Shown here: piece by piece, positions 27,185-35,881 of the stretch
How positions within the stretch are numbered: the stretch's first letter is position 1
How the letters are laid out: every line of letters begins with the position of its first letter
Assembly (NCBI GenBank): GCA_009746045.1
Contig: RPFO01000827.1
Coordinates: forward strand, 64,001 to 115,317
Source of the DNA: Mesostigma viride
Lineage: Eukaryota; Streptophyta; Mesostigmatophyceae; Mesostigmatales; Mesostigmataceae
DNA: 51,317 nucleotides
Direction: 5' to 3'
Program-made: the position numbers and the translations under genes
Notes under the pieces: model-generated
What the model saw: only the letters and a program-made list of their open reading frames with translations
Told to the model about the DNA's origin: nothing
The model's database searches: none

Positions 27185-28267
27185 CTACGCCCCGAGTTTG
27201 ATCCTCTTCTGACCGTCCCTCGCGAACCGCTCGGCGTTCAAGGGGCGCGTCACAAGCAGATCGTTCTTCATGTCCTTCTTATTTTGCTCTACCACGGCGC
27301 GCGGCGTGGGGCCGTTCGGGAGCTCCGCCACACTCGCGAACTCGACCTTCATCTCGAGCGCGATCCTGCGCCATTCGGCAGGAGGCGCGTCTTTCGCGCG
27401 CGCCATCCACCGTCGCAACATGAACCCCGTCGCATCTTGCTGGGTGTCGACCATGTAGTCTCTACACGACCCGCTACGGATTCCGTTCAGTTTTTTGAAA
27501 GACGACGCGCTCATCCCAGTGACCACCTCGCACGTCCAGTTGCCGAGGAACCCCATCATCGCGCCCACGTCGTCGTGAGGGACCCTGGAGGACACAAAAT
27601 CGCCCAGCTTGTGCTGAGTGTCCTTCGATAGGATCCGCAGGGACGGGTCCACGAGACGAAAAGGTGGAGGAACGTAGTCGGGCTTTGTGCGTCCCGTGCC
27701 CTGTACAGTCACCACCGCAACCGAGGTCGTCGTCCCGTGCACCGCGTCGTGGGCGTCGCGCACCACCTCCAACATGGTGATGTCGCCCGCCAGGATGCGG
27801 TCCACCCACGATCCTGCCTTGACGGCAAACTTCGGGCTTATCCACGCGGCCAACTGGGTAACGAGACGGGGATGAATCCAGGTGCCGCGCTCGTCGTTCG
27901 GGCCAATCGCGACCTCTTCGAAGACCGTCTTGGGGGTCAGATCATCGTGAACATCGGTGGGTCGGATCATCTCGAGGGTCGGATCATCGGTGATCCCACC
28001 CTCGAGGTCCGCTTTTAACGCGTCGGCGAGATCGCGCACGTTGTCAAGCCTCCACCAATTTTTGAATAACTTAGTGTTGTTGGAGGCTGCGTGGCAGAGG
28101 TCCTTCCCCAGAATCAGTCGGTCGTTTTTCCGAACTTTGATTTCCTTGGTCTCATCGACGACTAAACCTGGGAGACTCTTCATAGTGAATACCCAGTGCT
28201 TTGCGTTCTCGCTAACCAGCGAGAAAAGTGGATGAACGAATCCGATGCGACCGAGAGCCACCGCCAT
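27185..28267 (-). CDS. KilA-N domain protein, 360 aa
   Basis: Intact. ATG 28267 (MAVALGRIGFVHPLFSLV). The KilA-N core at about residues 40-160 includes NTKLFKNWWRLDNVRDLADA and RGTWIHPRLVTQLAAWISPK followed by FAVKAGSWVDRILAGD, the diagnostic pattern of this viral DNA-binding domain. The C-terminal region (DFVSSRVPHDDVGAMMGFLG, RDYMVDTQQDATGFMLRRWM) is of unknown fold and probably gives specificity. Flanked by 47-bp direct repeats, so it could be a mobile cassette. Codon use is slightly less GC-rich than in neighbours. Confidence 0.88.
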   Translation of the reverse strand: MAVALGRIGFVHPLFSLVSENAKHWVFTMKSLPGLVVDETKEIKVRKNDRLILGKDLCHAASNNTKLFKNWWRLDNVRDLADALKADLEGGITDDPTLEMIRPTDVHDDLTPKTVFEEVAIGPNDERGTWIHPRLVTQLAAWISPKFAVKAGSWVDRILAGDITMLEVVRDAHDAVHGTTTSVAVVTVQGTGRTKPDYVPPPFRLVDPSLRILSKDTQHKLGDFVSSRVPHDDVGAMMGFLGNWTCEVVTGMSASSFKKLNGIRSGSCRDYMVDTQQDATGFMLRRWMARAKDAPPAEWRRIALEMKVEFASVAELPNGPTPRAVVEQNKKDMKNDLLVTRPLNAERFARDGQKRIKLGA

Positions 28268-28434
28268 GATATGTCCGTTTGTCCACTGACAGGACACGCG
28301 TCACGTCCTATGCGTACACGTCCGAGCGCGTACGCGCCAGGTGGTCAGGTACATTGGCTAACCATTGCCACCTACTTATTCTTCCGGTCCGACGCACGCG
28401 ATCGACACGATCCACGAACACGACGCCGCGCCGC

Positions 28435-28481
28435 GCGGGGCGCGCGGGGTGTCGATCGGGTCAAACCGAGTCGGCCGCGCG
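28435..28481 (+). repeat. 47-bp direct repeat, right of KilA-N gene
   Basis: Second copy of 27131-27177 with A/G changes at two sites. It lies about 170 bp upstream of the KilA-N start. Confidence 0.8.
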
Positions 28482-28497
28482 GGTCAGACGACCCTCG

Positions 28498-29136
28498 TCA
28501 GCCCTCGAACCGGCCGTTCGGCGCGGACCGCGGGGTGACCAAAAGTCGTCGTTCGTCCGCCTCGGCGCGCGCGGCCGCGCACCACGACGCGTGAGAGGGC
28601 AGGTTCTCGTTCTCCCCTTCGTACGCCCCGACCAGTTCGTACACGGTGAAGTCCTTGCAATAGTCGTGGAGGAGGCGGCGGTACGCCGCGGAGAACGAGT
28701 ATCGCCCTATCCGCAACTGGTCGGGCGGCGGGACGGACCGGTACACCTCGGGGTCCTTGTGCGGCCTCTCCAGGTGGGCTCGTATCACGCGCACTTCGGG
28801 CCGAGTTATGTCGATGTGCGACTCCCATCTCCTCCAGTACACGCGATCCGCGTCGCTCGGACCCTTAGGCCCGCGATAGAACTCGACGCTGAATGGAATC
28901 TTCCGACACAGGAGCTCGTCGACCACGCGCCTCGCGCAACGGCCCTCCTCCAACTCGTCCTCGTACGAGTTGAACACGAGGCAGTAGCGGCCCAGTTTGT
29001 CCACGAAGCCTTGCATCCCCTCGCGTTCGAAATCGTCGTACAAGCGCCCGCTCAGGTTCAGCCAGAAACCCTCCGCCGTCCCGGTCTCGGTCTCCGACGG
29101 CATGAGACGATCGATGGTCACGACGGGGAGCGACAT
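28498..29136 (-). CDS. Hypothetical protein, 212 aa
   Basis: ATG 29136 (MSLPVVTIDRLMPSETETG). Mixed alpha/beta composition with many aromatic residues (GRYCLVFNSYEDELEEGRC, VYWRRWESHIDITRPEVRV, RYSFSAAYRRLLHDYCKDF). No membrane helix. Not recognised; HIDITRPEVRVIRAHLE hints at a beta-alpha-beta fold but nothing firmer can be said. Confidence 0.78.
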   Translation of the reverse strand: MSLPVVTIDRLMPSETETGTAEGFWLNLSGRLYDDFEREGMQGFVDKLGRYCLVFNSYEDELEEGRCARRVVDELLCRKIPFSVEFYRGPKGPSDADRVYWRRWESHIDITRPEVRVIRAHLERPHKDPEVYRSVPPPDQLRIGRYSFSAAYRRLLHDYCKDFTVYELVGAYEGENENLPSHASWCAAARAEADERRLLVTPRSAPNGRFEG

Positions 29137-29312
29137 CCCGAGTCCCGTTACAATGCCCGCACATATAATCGCGATCGGATCGCGCGACTCATTCCGCGAG
29201 CTGGCGGTTCGCGCGCGGCGGACGCGTGGGAGCGAAATTCCTACATCCGGACGACGGATCCGTAGGAGAATATCTGCCGTATCATTATACCTCCCGGCCG
29301 GTCCCGGCAGCG

Positions 29313-29825
29313 ATGTCCTCCTCCTTGACCACGAACCCCGACCTCCTGGCGCCCGCCCGCGCGACCCACAGGGTGCTCGTCACCGGAAACAACAAGAAGG
29401 GATACGACACCTTCCACCTGCCGACGCCGCTCAAGGACGTCGAGACCTGCCGCCTCGTCTACGCCCAGATCCCCGCCACCTCGGAATCCTCCACCGCCGT
29501 CTCGCTCCGCCTGGGCGACCGCGACGTCGACAAGGTGCAGACGGCCGTGCCCGCGACGACCGCGGACCCCGCCACCGAGGACGCGGCCATGCACCCCCAC
29601 CGGTTCTACGGCGGCAAGTCGCACTTCGTCGTCGTGCCCAACGGGGTCGAGGTGTACACGCCGCACCTCAAGGACGAGATCGTCGCGTTCGTCCCGCCCA
29701 TCTCCAGCGTGTCCACGGTGCGGGTGCAGATCCACGCGCTGCCCTCGGCGCGCCACGACCTGCTGGACCTCGGAGGGGACACCTTCGCCATCCTGCTGGA
29801 ACTGACATCCGCGCGGCGCCCGTGA
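29313..29825 (+). CDS. Predicted beta-rich structural protein, 170 aa
   Basis: ATG 29313 (MSSSLTTNPDLLAPARATH). The sequence alternates short beta segments (HRVLVTGNNKKGYDTFHLP, DVETCRLVYAQIPATSES, SVSTVRVQIHALPSARHDL). Several NCLDV minor virion proteins share the theme of a strand ending in x-A-x-I-P-x-T after an N-terminal arm; assignment to that group is by analogy only. Intact frame. It is the last gene before the large palindrome. Confidence 0.65.
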   Translation: MSSSLTTNPDLLAPARATHRVLVTGNNKKGYDTFHLPTPLKDVETCRLVYAQIPATSESSTAVSLRLGDRDVDKVQTAVPATTADPATEDAAMHPHRFYGGKSHFVVVPNGVEVYTPHLKDEIVAFVPPISSVSTVRVQIHALPSARHDLLDLGGDTFAILLELTSARRP

Positions 29826-29920
29826 GAACGTCGGGCTGACAGCGGGCCGACAGCGGGCCGAATCGACACGACACTGAAACCGTAGTCCGTCTCTCTTCAC
29901 GCGCGTGGTGCACCCCTCAT

Positions 29921-30685
29921 GTTCCACCCTCTTTGACCCCTATTTTTTGACCCCCGAAACCCCCTCCCCGACCCCTAAAAAGACCTCTGTTCCGGTGTTC
30001 CGGCCCACCCCCCTTGGGCCGGTATCATTCTGAAAAAAACTTTTCCTGGGGACCGAAATCCTCCGTTTCGGACTTAGCCGATTTCGGCCTCTTCCCCTCT
30101 CTCCCTCTCCTTTTTCTCTCCCTCTCCTTTTTCTCTCCTCTCCCTCTCTCTTCTCCCCTCTCTTCCCGTCCCCATATATCCAGGGCATAGGGGTCTATCT
30201 ATTTTTTCCTAATAAATCACTTTTTTAGATGATACCGGCACGCCATCCCGGAAATAGGATATATGAGACGGTGTCCTATTCACGGCCCACGGTTAAATAG
30301 GACGAATAGCCGCCTATATATACCGTTCCTATTCCCGGAGGGGCGTGCTGGTATCATCTAAAAAAGTGATTTATTAGGAAAAAAAAAAATAGATACACCC
30401 CTATACCCTGGATATATAAGGACGGGAAGAGAGGGGAGAAGAGAGAGGGAAGGAAGGGATGGAGAGAGAGGAAGGAAGGAAGGGAGAGAAAGGGGAAGAG
30501 GAGAGGCCGAAATCGGCTAAGTCCGAAACGGAGGATTTCGGTCCCCAAGAAAAGTTTTTTTCAGAATGATACCGGCCCAGGGGGGGTGGGCCGGAACACC
30601 GGAACATGGGTCTTTTTAGGGGTTGGGGAGGGGGTTTTCGGGGGTCAATAATAGGGGTAAAGAAGGTGGGATGGGAGGGTGGAAC
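29921..30685. repeat. 765-bp imperfect palindrome
   Basis: Arms of about 330 bp run from GTTCCACCCTC at 29921 inward and the complement GGAAC at 30685 outward. In each arm, from outside in: a CCCC/GGGG-rich part, TCCGGTGTTCCGGCCCA, ATGATACCGGCC reading into an A-run, GGATTTCGG ... CCGAAATC, a long CT/GA tract, ATATATCCAGGG, and TAAATCACTTTTTTAGATG. The core (about 30250-30345) is AT-rich with short palindromes. No gene is convincing within it. The right arm recurs at 31403. Candidates: foldback transposon, fused terminal repeats of a linear genome, or a replication origin. Confidence 0.85.
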
Positions 30686-30861
30686 GAGATAGACGGAAGT
30701 ACCCTCCAATCCGTGAATAGCACGTCGCGCCGATCGGATCCGATCGGGACGCGTCCTCGCGTCGGCCCATCGTCGACCCGTTTCCCGTGGACTGGGAGTC
30801 ATAAACCCGCGCGTGTGGGCCCCCTCGAATCCCGTGCCGAACTATAGAGAGGACCGCGCCC

Positions 30862-31377
30862 ATGGAGCCCTGCATGTTCCCGATGGAGGACATCACCAAC
30901 GTCCGGACGTCCCGCGAGTCCGAAAGGATCGCGACCCCGTCCGTGCGTCCGCCGAGGCCGCCGCCGCGCGTCGAGAGGCCGTATCCGAGAGGGAAGGAAA
31001 ACCGTCCGCCGTCCGCCCCGTCCGTCCACCCGTGGTTCGACGTCCCCGAGTTCGTACGGAGGGCGGTGGAGCGCGCCGCCGGCGAGGCGGGGGAGGGCGC
31101 CGACGCGCTGCGGACGTTGTGCCGCTGCGAGATGTGTCTGGACCGCCTTTCCGTGGCCTTCGTCCCCCACTCCGAGAGCGCGTCGCACGTCCACGCGGCC
31201 GCGGTGTGTGGCTCGTGCGCCACGGCCGTCGCGGGAGTGGCCAAGGGCGACGGGGTGGACTGTCCTCTGTGCGTGAAGTCCCTCCGCAAGCCGCCGTGCC
31301 GCCTCGTCGCGCCGTACTTCCGCTTCTGCGACCAACGCACGATCGTGGCGCTCGTGGCGGGCCGGTGGATGGAGTGA
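30862..31377 (+). CDS. RING-like zinc-finger protein, 171 aa
   Basis: The N-terminal 80 residues are Pro/Arg-rich and probably disordered. The C-terminal half has an ordered Cys/His set: C87, C89, C92, H109/H111, C116, C119, C134, C137 (LCRCEMCLDRL, HAAAVCGSCATAV, DCPLCVKSL), the spacing of a RING or RING-like domain. A viral ubiquitin E3 ligase is a reasonable guess; a zinc-dependent interaction role is the alternative. ATG 30862; CATAAACCCG at about 30799 may be its TATA. It sits between the palindrome and a further copy of its arm. Confidence 0.7.
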   Translation: MEPCMFPMEDITNVRTSRESERIATPSVRPPRPPPRVERPYPRGKENRPPSAPSVHPWFDVPEFVRRAVERAAGEAGEGADALRTLCRCEMCLDRLSVAFVPHSESASHVHAAAVCGSCATAVAGVAKGDGVDCPLCVKSLRKPPCRLVAPYFRFCDQRTIVALVAGRWME

Positions 31378-31402
31378 TAGAGGGAGGAAGGGAGCGATGG
31401 TG

Positions 31403-31590
31403 AAATCGGCTAAGTCCGAAACGAAGGATTTCGGTCCCAGGATTTTTTTTTTTTTCTGAATGATACCGGCCCAGGGGGGGTGGGCCGGAACACCGGAACA
31501 GTGGGCTTTTTTAGGGGTCAGGGAGGGGGTTTTCGGGGGTCAAAAAATAGGGGTCAAAGAGGGTGGATCAGGAGGGGTGCACGCGCGCGC
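31403..31590 (+). repeat. Third copy of the palindrome arm
   Basis: From GAAATCGGCTAAGTCCGAAAC through ATGATACCGGCCCAGG and GTGGGCCGGAACACCGGAACA to GGGGTCAAAGAGGGTGGA, matching the right arm 30505-30685 in the same orientation. Both copies are followed by a shared TA-CCTCCAATCCGTG word upstream of the next gene (30700 and 31595). The last bases also match the outer flank of the left arm (GAGGGGTGCAC). Confidence 0.85.
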
Positions 31591-31656
31591 GGTAGTATCC
31601 TCCAATCCGTGGACGGAGCGCCGCGCCTCTTCCCGCGAATCGTCACGGCGTCCGGG

Positions 31657-31664
31657 TATATAAG
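31657..31664 (+). promoter_or_regulatory. TATA box, gene at 31785
   Basis: TATATAAG within GGGTATATAAGCGG, about 120 bp before the ATG. The leader includes GTGTCCTCTTGCC, a word also present in the leaders of 38506 (GTGTCCTCTTGG) and 49946 (GATGTCCTCTTG). Confidence 0.5.
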
Positions 31665-31784
31665 CGGCCGAGGGAGAGGGAGACCCCATCTCGCCATCCC
31701 GACCCTCCCAACCCCACGAAACCCGAAACAGTGACGGACACGAGACTTGTCCGAGTGTCCTCTTGCCAAAAAAAGACGTCCGCC

Positions 31785-32252
31785 ATGTCCGCCAGTCTTG
31801 CCGCTGACGGTGCCATGAATCGCCCCGTGTACACCCCGTCGTGGCCCGCGGCCTTCCCGGACGCCCGCCGCGCCCCTGCGAACATGATCCGGGCCGCGAA
31901 AGACAACGCCAAGCTCCTGAAGGACTTGAACGAACGGCGCCTCTGGCTGGAGTGCACGGACCTGTTCGCGACGGACGAGGAGACGTCCGCGAGGCGACAA
32001 GAGCTGTTCTCGATCCGGAGGGAGATCGAGATGTGCGATCGAACCGCCGCGTGGTGGGACGGGCCGGTCGCCGAAAGGGTGACGATGGAGGCCGCCATGA
32101 ACAGGGACGCCGGCGCGTGGAAAAAAGCGCCGTCTCGACGGATCCGTCCCACGCCCGTGCCCGGCCCGGCGAGGTCTCCGATGGCGATCTCCGGAGGGGC
32201 GTCCGCGATTGCGCCGACGCGCGCGTCCGAGGACGCGGGGGAGACGCGGTGA
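31785..32252 (+). CDS. Hypothetical protein, 155 aa
   Basis: ATG 31785 (MSASLAADGAMNRPVYTPS). Central helical region (IRAAKDNAKLLKDLNERRL, ARRQELFSIRREIEMCDRT), then a Pro/Ala/Arg-rich tail. No recognised motif. An in-frame non-ATG extension upstream lies in the leader and is not used. Confidence 0.68.
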   Translation: MSASLAADGAMNRPVYTPSWPAAFPDARRAPANMIRAAKDNAKLLKDLNERRLWLECTDLFATDEETSARRQELFSIRREIEMCDRTAAWWDGPVAERVTMEAAMNRDAGAWKKAPSRRIRPTPVPGPARSPMAISGGASAIAPTRASEDAGETR

Positions 32253-32370
32253 ACGCCGTCGTGACTGCATGGATTTTCTAGTCCCGCGTGGAATGCGTAT
32301 CGATCCCATGCATTCACGATCACTCGCGGACTAGGAAAAAATGTGTAAGAGGCTGTATATGATAGCGCGG

Positions 32371-32907
32371 ATGCAGTGCAAAGGAAAGACTCTCAAGGGC
32401 GCAAAGTGTCGCAATCGCAGTCAGGAGGGCTGCGCGTACTGCGCCCTCCACGGCAAGAGACGCGAGACAAAGAAGACCGCACCCTCGCGTCCGTCAAAAC
32501 GGCGAGCGGCCCCGCAGTCGCGCGCAAGGTCGTCCGCCGGTAGACGTCGGCACCGCGTCCGACAGGATGGCGAAGAGAAAGAGAGCGACTTTGAGCGATG
32601 GAATCGGGAACATGACTCGTTTATGAGCGATTTTATGAGCCGGACCGGGCATACCGACGGACAGGATCAGTACGTCAACCGCCCGCACGAAGACGGCCGC
32701 GCCCAGTTGGGGCCTACTGAGGGTCACGATCTCTACGTGAACCGCCCGCGCGGTGACGGCCCCGATGGGTACGTCGACATCTCGCCTCGCGCGCGCTCAT
32801 TGGTTGCGGAGTCCGGTCGGTCCCCGGACACAATGTTCGACGATATCTCAAAACTACACGACGATCTAGACGCGGCAGTTCGTGTCGGGTCGCGCAAGAA
32901 GCGGTAG
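32371..32907 (+). CDS. Small zinc-motif protein
   Basis: From ATG 32371 (or 32341, ten codons earlier): QCKGKTLKGAKCRNRS then GCAYCALHGKR, giving C3, C13, C21, C24, H27. This is the same CxxxTxxGxxC motif as in the protein at 15182 with a CxxC-xx-H closing pair. Basic linker, then acidic/polar repeats where HDLYVNRPRGDG echoes DQYVNRPHEDG. A hairpin TCTAGTCCCGCG ... CGCGGACTAGGA (32276-32336) lies just upstream and may be part of the promoter. Likely nucleic-acid or protein binding. Confidence 0.72.
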   Translation: MQCKGKTLKGAKCRNRSQEGCAYCALHGKRRETKKTAPSRPSKRRAAPQSRARSSAGRRRHRVRQDGEEKESDFERWNREHDSFMSDFMSRTGHTDGQDQYVNRPHEDGRAQLGPTEGHDLYVNRPRGDGPDGYVDISPRARSLVAESGRSPDTMFDDISKLHDDLDAAVRVGSRKKR

Positions 32908-33079
32908 AGCACTCGGACGAGAGAAGCGTACATCGATATTCAATAGAACAAACACATGTCTCAGTGGGCTTTGTATTTGAATGGTAATCAATTGGTTTGA
33001 ATTGCGCCTGAGTCTATACACAATCGATCATTCACGAGCACTCGCCCTATGTAGCTATCTAGGATTTCCGCTGCGGTCG

Positions 33080-34105
33080 TCAGTTGGAGTACCGCGCCAA
33101 CACGCGCGCGGTCCCGTTCCCGATCGCGCCCCGCGGTTTCACCCACTCCAGGCTCTCGTCGTTGGCCACCCGGAAGCCGTACGTCGCCTCGGTAGGTCCG
33201 TACATCTCCTTCCATCCGTACAGTAGCGTGTTCTTGTCGGCGACGGCCGACCCCTGGATGAAACGGGCGTCGTCGAACCACAAGCCCCATCCCGAGTACC
33301 CGGGATTCAACCTCACCCACGCGGCGCCGAACGCGATGAAGCTGTCCTCGGAGCTTCCGACCAGGTCGCCGTCCTTGTACACCCTGAAACTCGACCCCTG
33401 GTTGGTGATGGCCAAGTGGAAGGGCTGGTCGCCGACGGTCGCGGTAGTAGAGAATAGCGAGTTGCCGTCGTAGAATTGGAGCACGCCGTCGGTTTTCCGC
33501 ACCGTCACGTCCGCCAACCCGTACTCGATCAGCTCTTTGTACGATAACGTGGGAGTCGACAGGTCCCGGCGGGGGATCACCTTCACCGCGAACGTGAAGG
33601 TCCCGGCGGGCATGTTGTAGACGACCCCGGACGAGTTCGTGATCTTGAGCACCCCGTCCTCTACGGGAGCGGGGGAGCCGTCGATCGTGAACGATTTCGC
33701 GGGCGCGCCCGTCGTGCTCTCCGCGGACTCGTCGAAATCCCAGCGGTACGTGTCCGCCCCGCTGGCCAGCGACGAGACGGGCACCGCCGTCCCCGGCACC
33801 GTGACGGGGGCGGGGAACTGTCGCGTGAACACGAGTTGGCCGCCGTCGAAGTGCCAATACGCTCCCTCGGCCGCGTCCCCGGTCGCGACGGACGCCGCGC
33901 CGACGCTCAATCCGCCCCGCACGATCGCGTCGCCGTCCACGTCCGCGGCGTGCGGGGTCGCGCCCGGACGAAGCACCACGCTCTCGGGCGCGGTCAAGGT
34001 CAGGGTCTTGACGGTCGCGGCCTCCTCGTCGTCGCCGCGCACCTCGTTGGCGCGGATCTCGCGGGTTCGGGACACTCCCAGTTGTTCGCACGGGGTCGCG
34101 GACAT
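33080..34105 (-). CDS. Beta-rich LamG-like protein 1 (fibre or surface candidate)
   Basis: 341 residues, ATG 34105 (MSATPCEQLGVSRTREIRA). The N-terminal 60 residues are shared with the next gene (ANEVRGDDEEAATVKTLTL, ESVVLRPGATP). Then beta-rich repeats with the look of a concanavalin/LamG jelly roll (GTFTFAVKVIPRRDLS, QPFHLAITNQGSSFRVYKDG, GWGLWFDDARFIQG). The end is GWKEMYGPTEATYGFRVAND. No signal peptide. Virion surface or host-attachment role is inferred from fold type and duplication. Confidence 0.7.
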   Translation of the reverse strand: MSATPCEQLGVSRTREIRANEVRGDDEEAATVKTLTLTAPESVVLRPGATPHAADVDGDAIVRGGLSVGAASVATGDAAEGAYWHFDGGQLVFTRQFPAPVTVPGTAVPVSSLASGADTYRWDFDESAESTTGAPAKSFTIDGSPAPVEDGVLKITNSSGVVYNMPAGTFTFAVKVIPRRDLSTPTLSYKELIEYGLADVTVRKTDGVLQFYDGNSLFSTTATVGDQPFHLAITNQGSSFRVYKDGDLVGSSEDSFIAFGAAWVRLNPGYSGWGLWFDDARFIQGSAVADKNTLLYGWKEMYGPTEATYGFRVANDESLEWVKPRGAIGNGTARVLARYSN

Positions 34106-34147
34106 CTCGGCCGGACGCTCGGACGCTTCTCAACGGGAGCGGACAGA

Positions 34148-35257
34148 TTAATTCGAGCTCTGCGTGACCACGTCGGCGGTTCCGTCCGCGATCGCGCCCA
34201 GATCGTTGCTGCCCGTGACGGTGCACGGCGCCGGATTGCCCAGCGCCCGGACGGCCGCGCCGGAGCCCCGCGCCTTCACGAGCTGCAGGCTCTCGTCGTT
34301 GGCGACCCGGAAGCCGTACGTCACGGTCTCCGGTGCGGCGTACATCTCGCGCCATCCGTACAGCAGCGCGTTCTTGTCCGTCAGGGCCGTGCCGGCGATC
34401 ACGCGGAGGTCGTCGTACCACACGCCGTCCGAGCCGTCCGCGCCCCCTGTGAGGGAGAGCGCGTCGGTGGGTCCGAGGGACGCGTTCGTGGAGGTGACCG
34501 CCAGCGCCCCGTCGATGTAGATGCGGGCCGTCGAGCCGCTCACCGTGAGCGCGGCCACGAAGGGCTCGCTGTTGACCGCGACCCCGCTCAGCTTGCCGCC
34601 CGTGCCCGAGTCGTTGCTGACGTTGTCCCGCAGCACCACGTACCCGTGGTTGGCCACCCGGAGGCCGACGGTCTTGTAGCCGAACAGGTCGAAATTCCCG
34701 GCGGGGGCGGAGAGGTCGTATCGGGGGATGACCTTGACGACGATCGTGAAGGCGGACGGCAGCCCGAGACCCGTCACCTGGGCGGTGCCCGCCTTGAGGA
34801 CCCCGTTTTCGACCGTGGCGTATTGAAGGTCGAACGTTTTCTGCGGCGAGCCGACGGTGCTCCCCACGCCGGCCGTGAACTCCCATCGATACGTGTCCGC
34901 CCCGGAGGCCAGCGAGGACAGGGCGACGGTCGTACCCGGCGCCAGTCGGTCGGCCGCGGCGATCGTCCTGGTCAGCAGCAGCTGGCCGCCCTCGAGGTGC
35001 CAGTACGACCCCGAGAAGTCGGACGCGGACAGCGCGCCCGTGCTCGCGGCGACGTTGCCTACCTTCAGGGTCCCGCGGACGATCGCGTCGCCGTCCACGT
35101 CCACGACGCTACCGGGGGCCGCGCCCGGACGCAACACGACGCTTTCGGACGCGGCGACCGTGAGGGTCTTGACGGTCGCGTCCTCGGCGTCGTCCCCTCT
35201 CACCTCGTTGGCGAACACCGCGCGGGACCTAGAGACTCCCAATTCCTCGCACGACAT
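34148..35257 (-). CDS. Beta-rich LamG-like protein 2 (fibre or surface candidate)
   Basis: 369 residues, ATG 35257 (MSCEELGVSRSRAVFANEV). Tandem paralogue of the gene at 33080 with the same order: N-terminal ESVVLRPGAAPGSVVDVDGD, SSLASGADTYRWEF, VVKVIPRYDLSAPAG, FVAALTVSGSTARIYIDGA, VWYDDLRVIAG and closing YGWREMYAAPETVTYGFRV. Segments are conserved at both ends while the middle varies, as in receptor-binding proteins under diversification. Frame intact. Confidence 0.72.
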   Translation of the reverse strand: MSCEELGVSRSRAVFANEVRGDDAEDATVKTLTVAASESVVLRPGAAPGSVVDVDGDAIVRGTLKVGNVAASTGALSASDFSGSYWHLEGGQLLLTRTIAAADRLAPGTTVALSSLASGADTYRWEFTAGVGSTVGSPQKTFDLQYATVENGVLKAGTAQVTGLGLPSAFTIVVKVIPRYDLSAPAGNFDLFGYKTVGLRVANHGYVVLRDNVSNDSGTGGKLSGVAVNSEPFVAALTVSGSTARIYIDGALAVTSTNASLGPTDALSLTGGADGSDGVWYDDLRVIAGTALTDKNALLYGWREMYAAPETVTYGFRVANDESLQLVKARGSGAAVRALGNPAPCTVTGSNDLGAIADGTADVVTQSSN

Positions 35258-35357
35258 GATACGCGCGCGTGTGTCTTGATAGAAAGCCGCGGTTTTATTT
35301 GTCCGCGTCGCGGCCGACCGGGCGCGAATTTCTCGCGGGGTACTGAAGTCCGACCGG

Positions 35358-35816
35358 ATGCGCCCGGCCCCGTCGACCGCCCAGTCGGCGGACGCGCCCG
35401 TCGCGGCGTCCCCGCTGGACCACTCGTCGGCCAAGGAACTGCACGCCTTTTTGGTGGCGTCCGAGCGGTCCGGTTTCCCCCCTCGCTGGAACCTGGTGTA
35501 CAGCGAGTCGCCTCTTAAAGCGCTGTGGGCCGTGCGCGAGGTGTCGAGGTGGCATTTGGGGTTCTCGGACCTGTGCGAGTCGCTGCGTTCGAACGACCCG
35601 TTCGTGCCGATGCGCTACTTGCTGCTGTGGTCGGACGACGGCAACGAGATCCCGTGGCACTTCATGTCGAAGATCCGCGTGTGCTGCGCCGCCCTGGGGT
35701 TCGAGACGTACGACTGCTTGGCGGACATGTGGAGGCCCGGGGCGCACGCGAACGCGTGCGTGCCGCCCGGGGTCCTCGAGATGGCGGTGGTCGTGCGCGG
35801 CGTCGTGGCCGCGTGA
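35358..35816 (+). CDS. Hypothetical protein, 152 aa
   Basis: ATG 35358 (MRPAPSTAQSADAPVAASP). After a polar N-terminus a folded-looking region (SAKELHAFLVASERSGFPP, ALWAVREVSRWHLGFSDLC, RYLLLWSDDGNEIPWHF). Several Cys and Trp, no obvious catalytic set. Located 65 bp before the Rieske gene on the same strand, so the two may be expressed together. Not recognised. Confidence 0.72.
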   Translation: MRPAPSTAQSADAPVAASPLDHSSAKELHAFLVASERSGFPPRWNLVYSESPLKALWAVREVSRWHLGFSDLCESLRSNDPFVPMRYLLLWSDDGNEIPWHFMSKIRVCCAALGFETYDCLADMWRPGAHANACVPPGVLEMAVVVRGVVAA

Positions 35817-35881
35817 GTCGCGAACCGGGAGTGGGTCGCTCCGAGCGGCCTCCACAATTTCTCGGCCTATAATAGAAAGCC

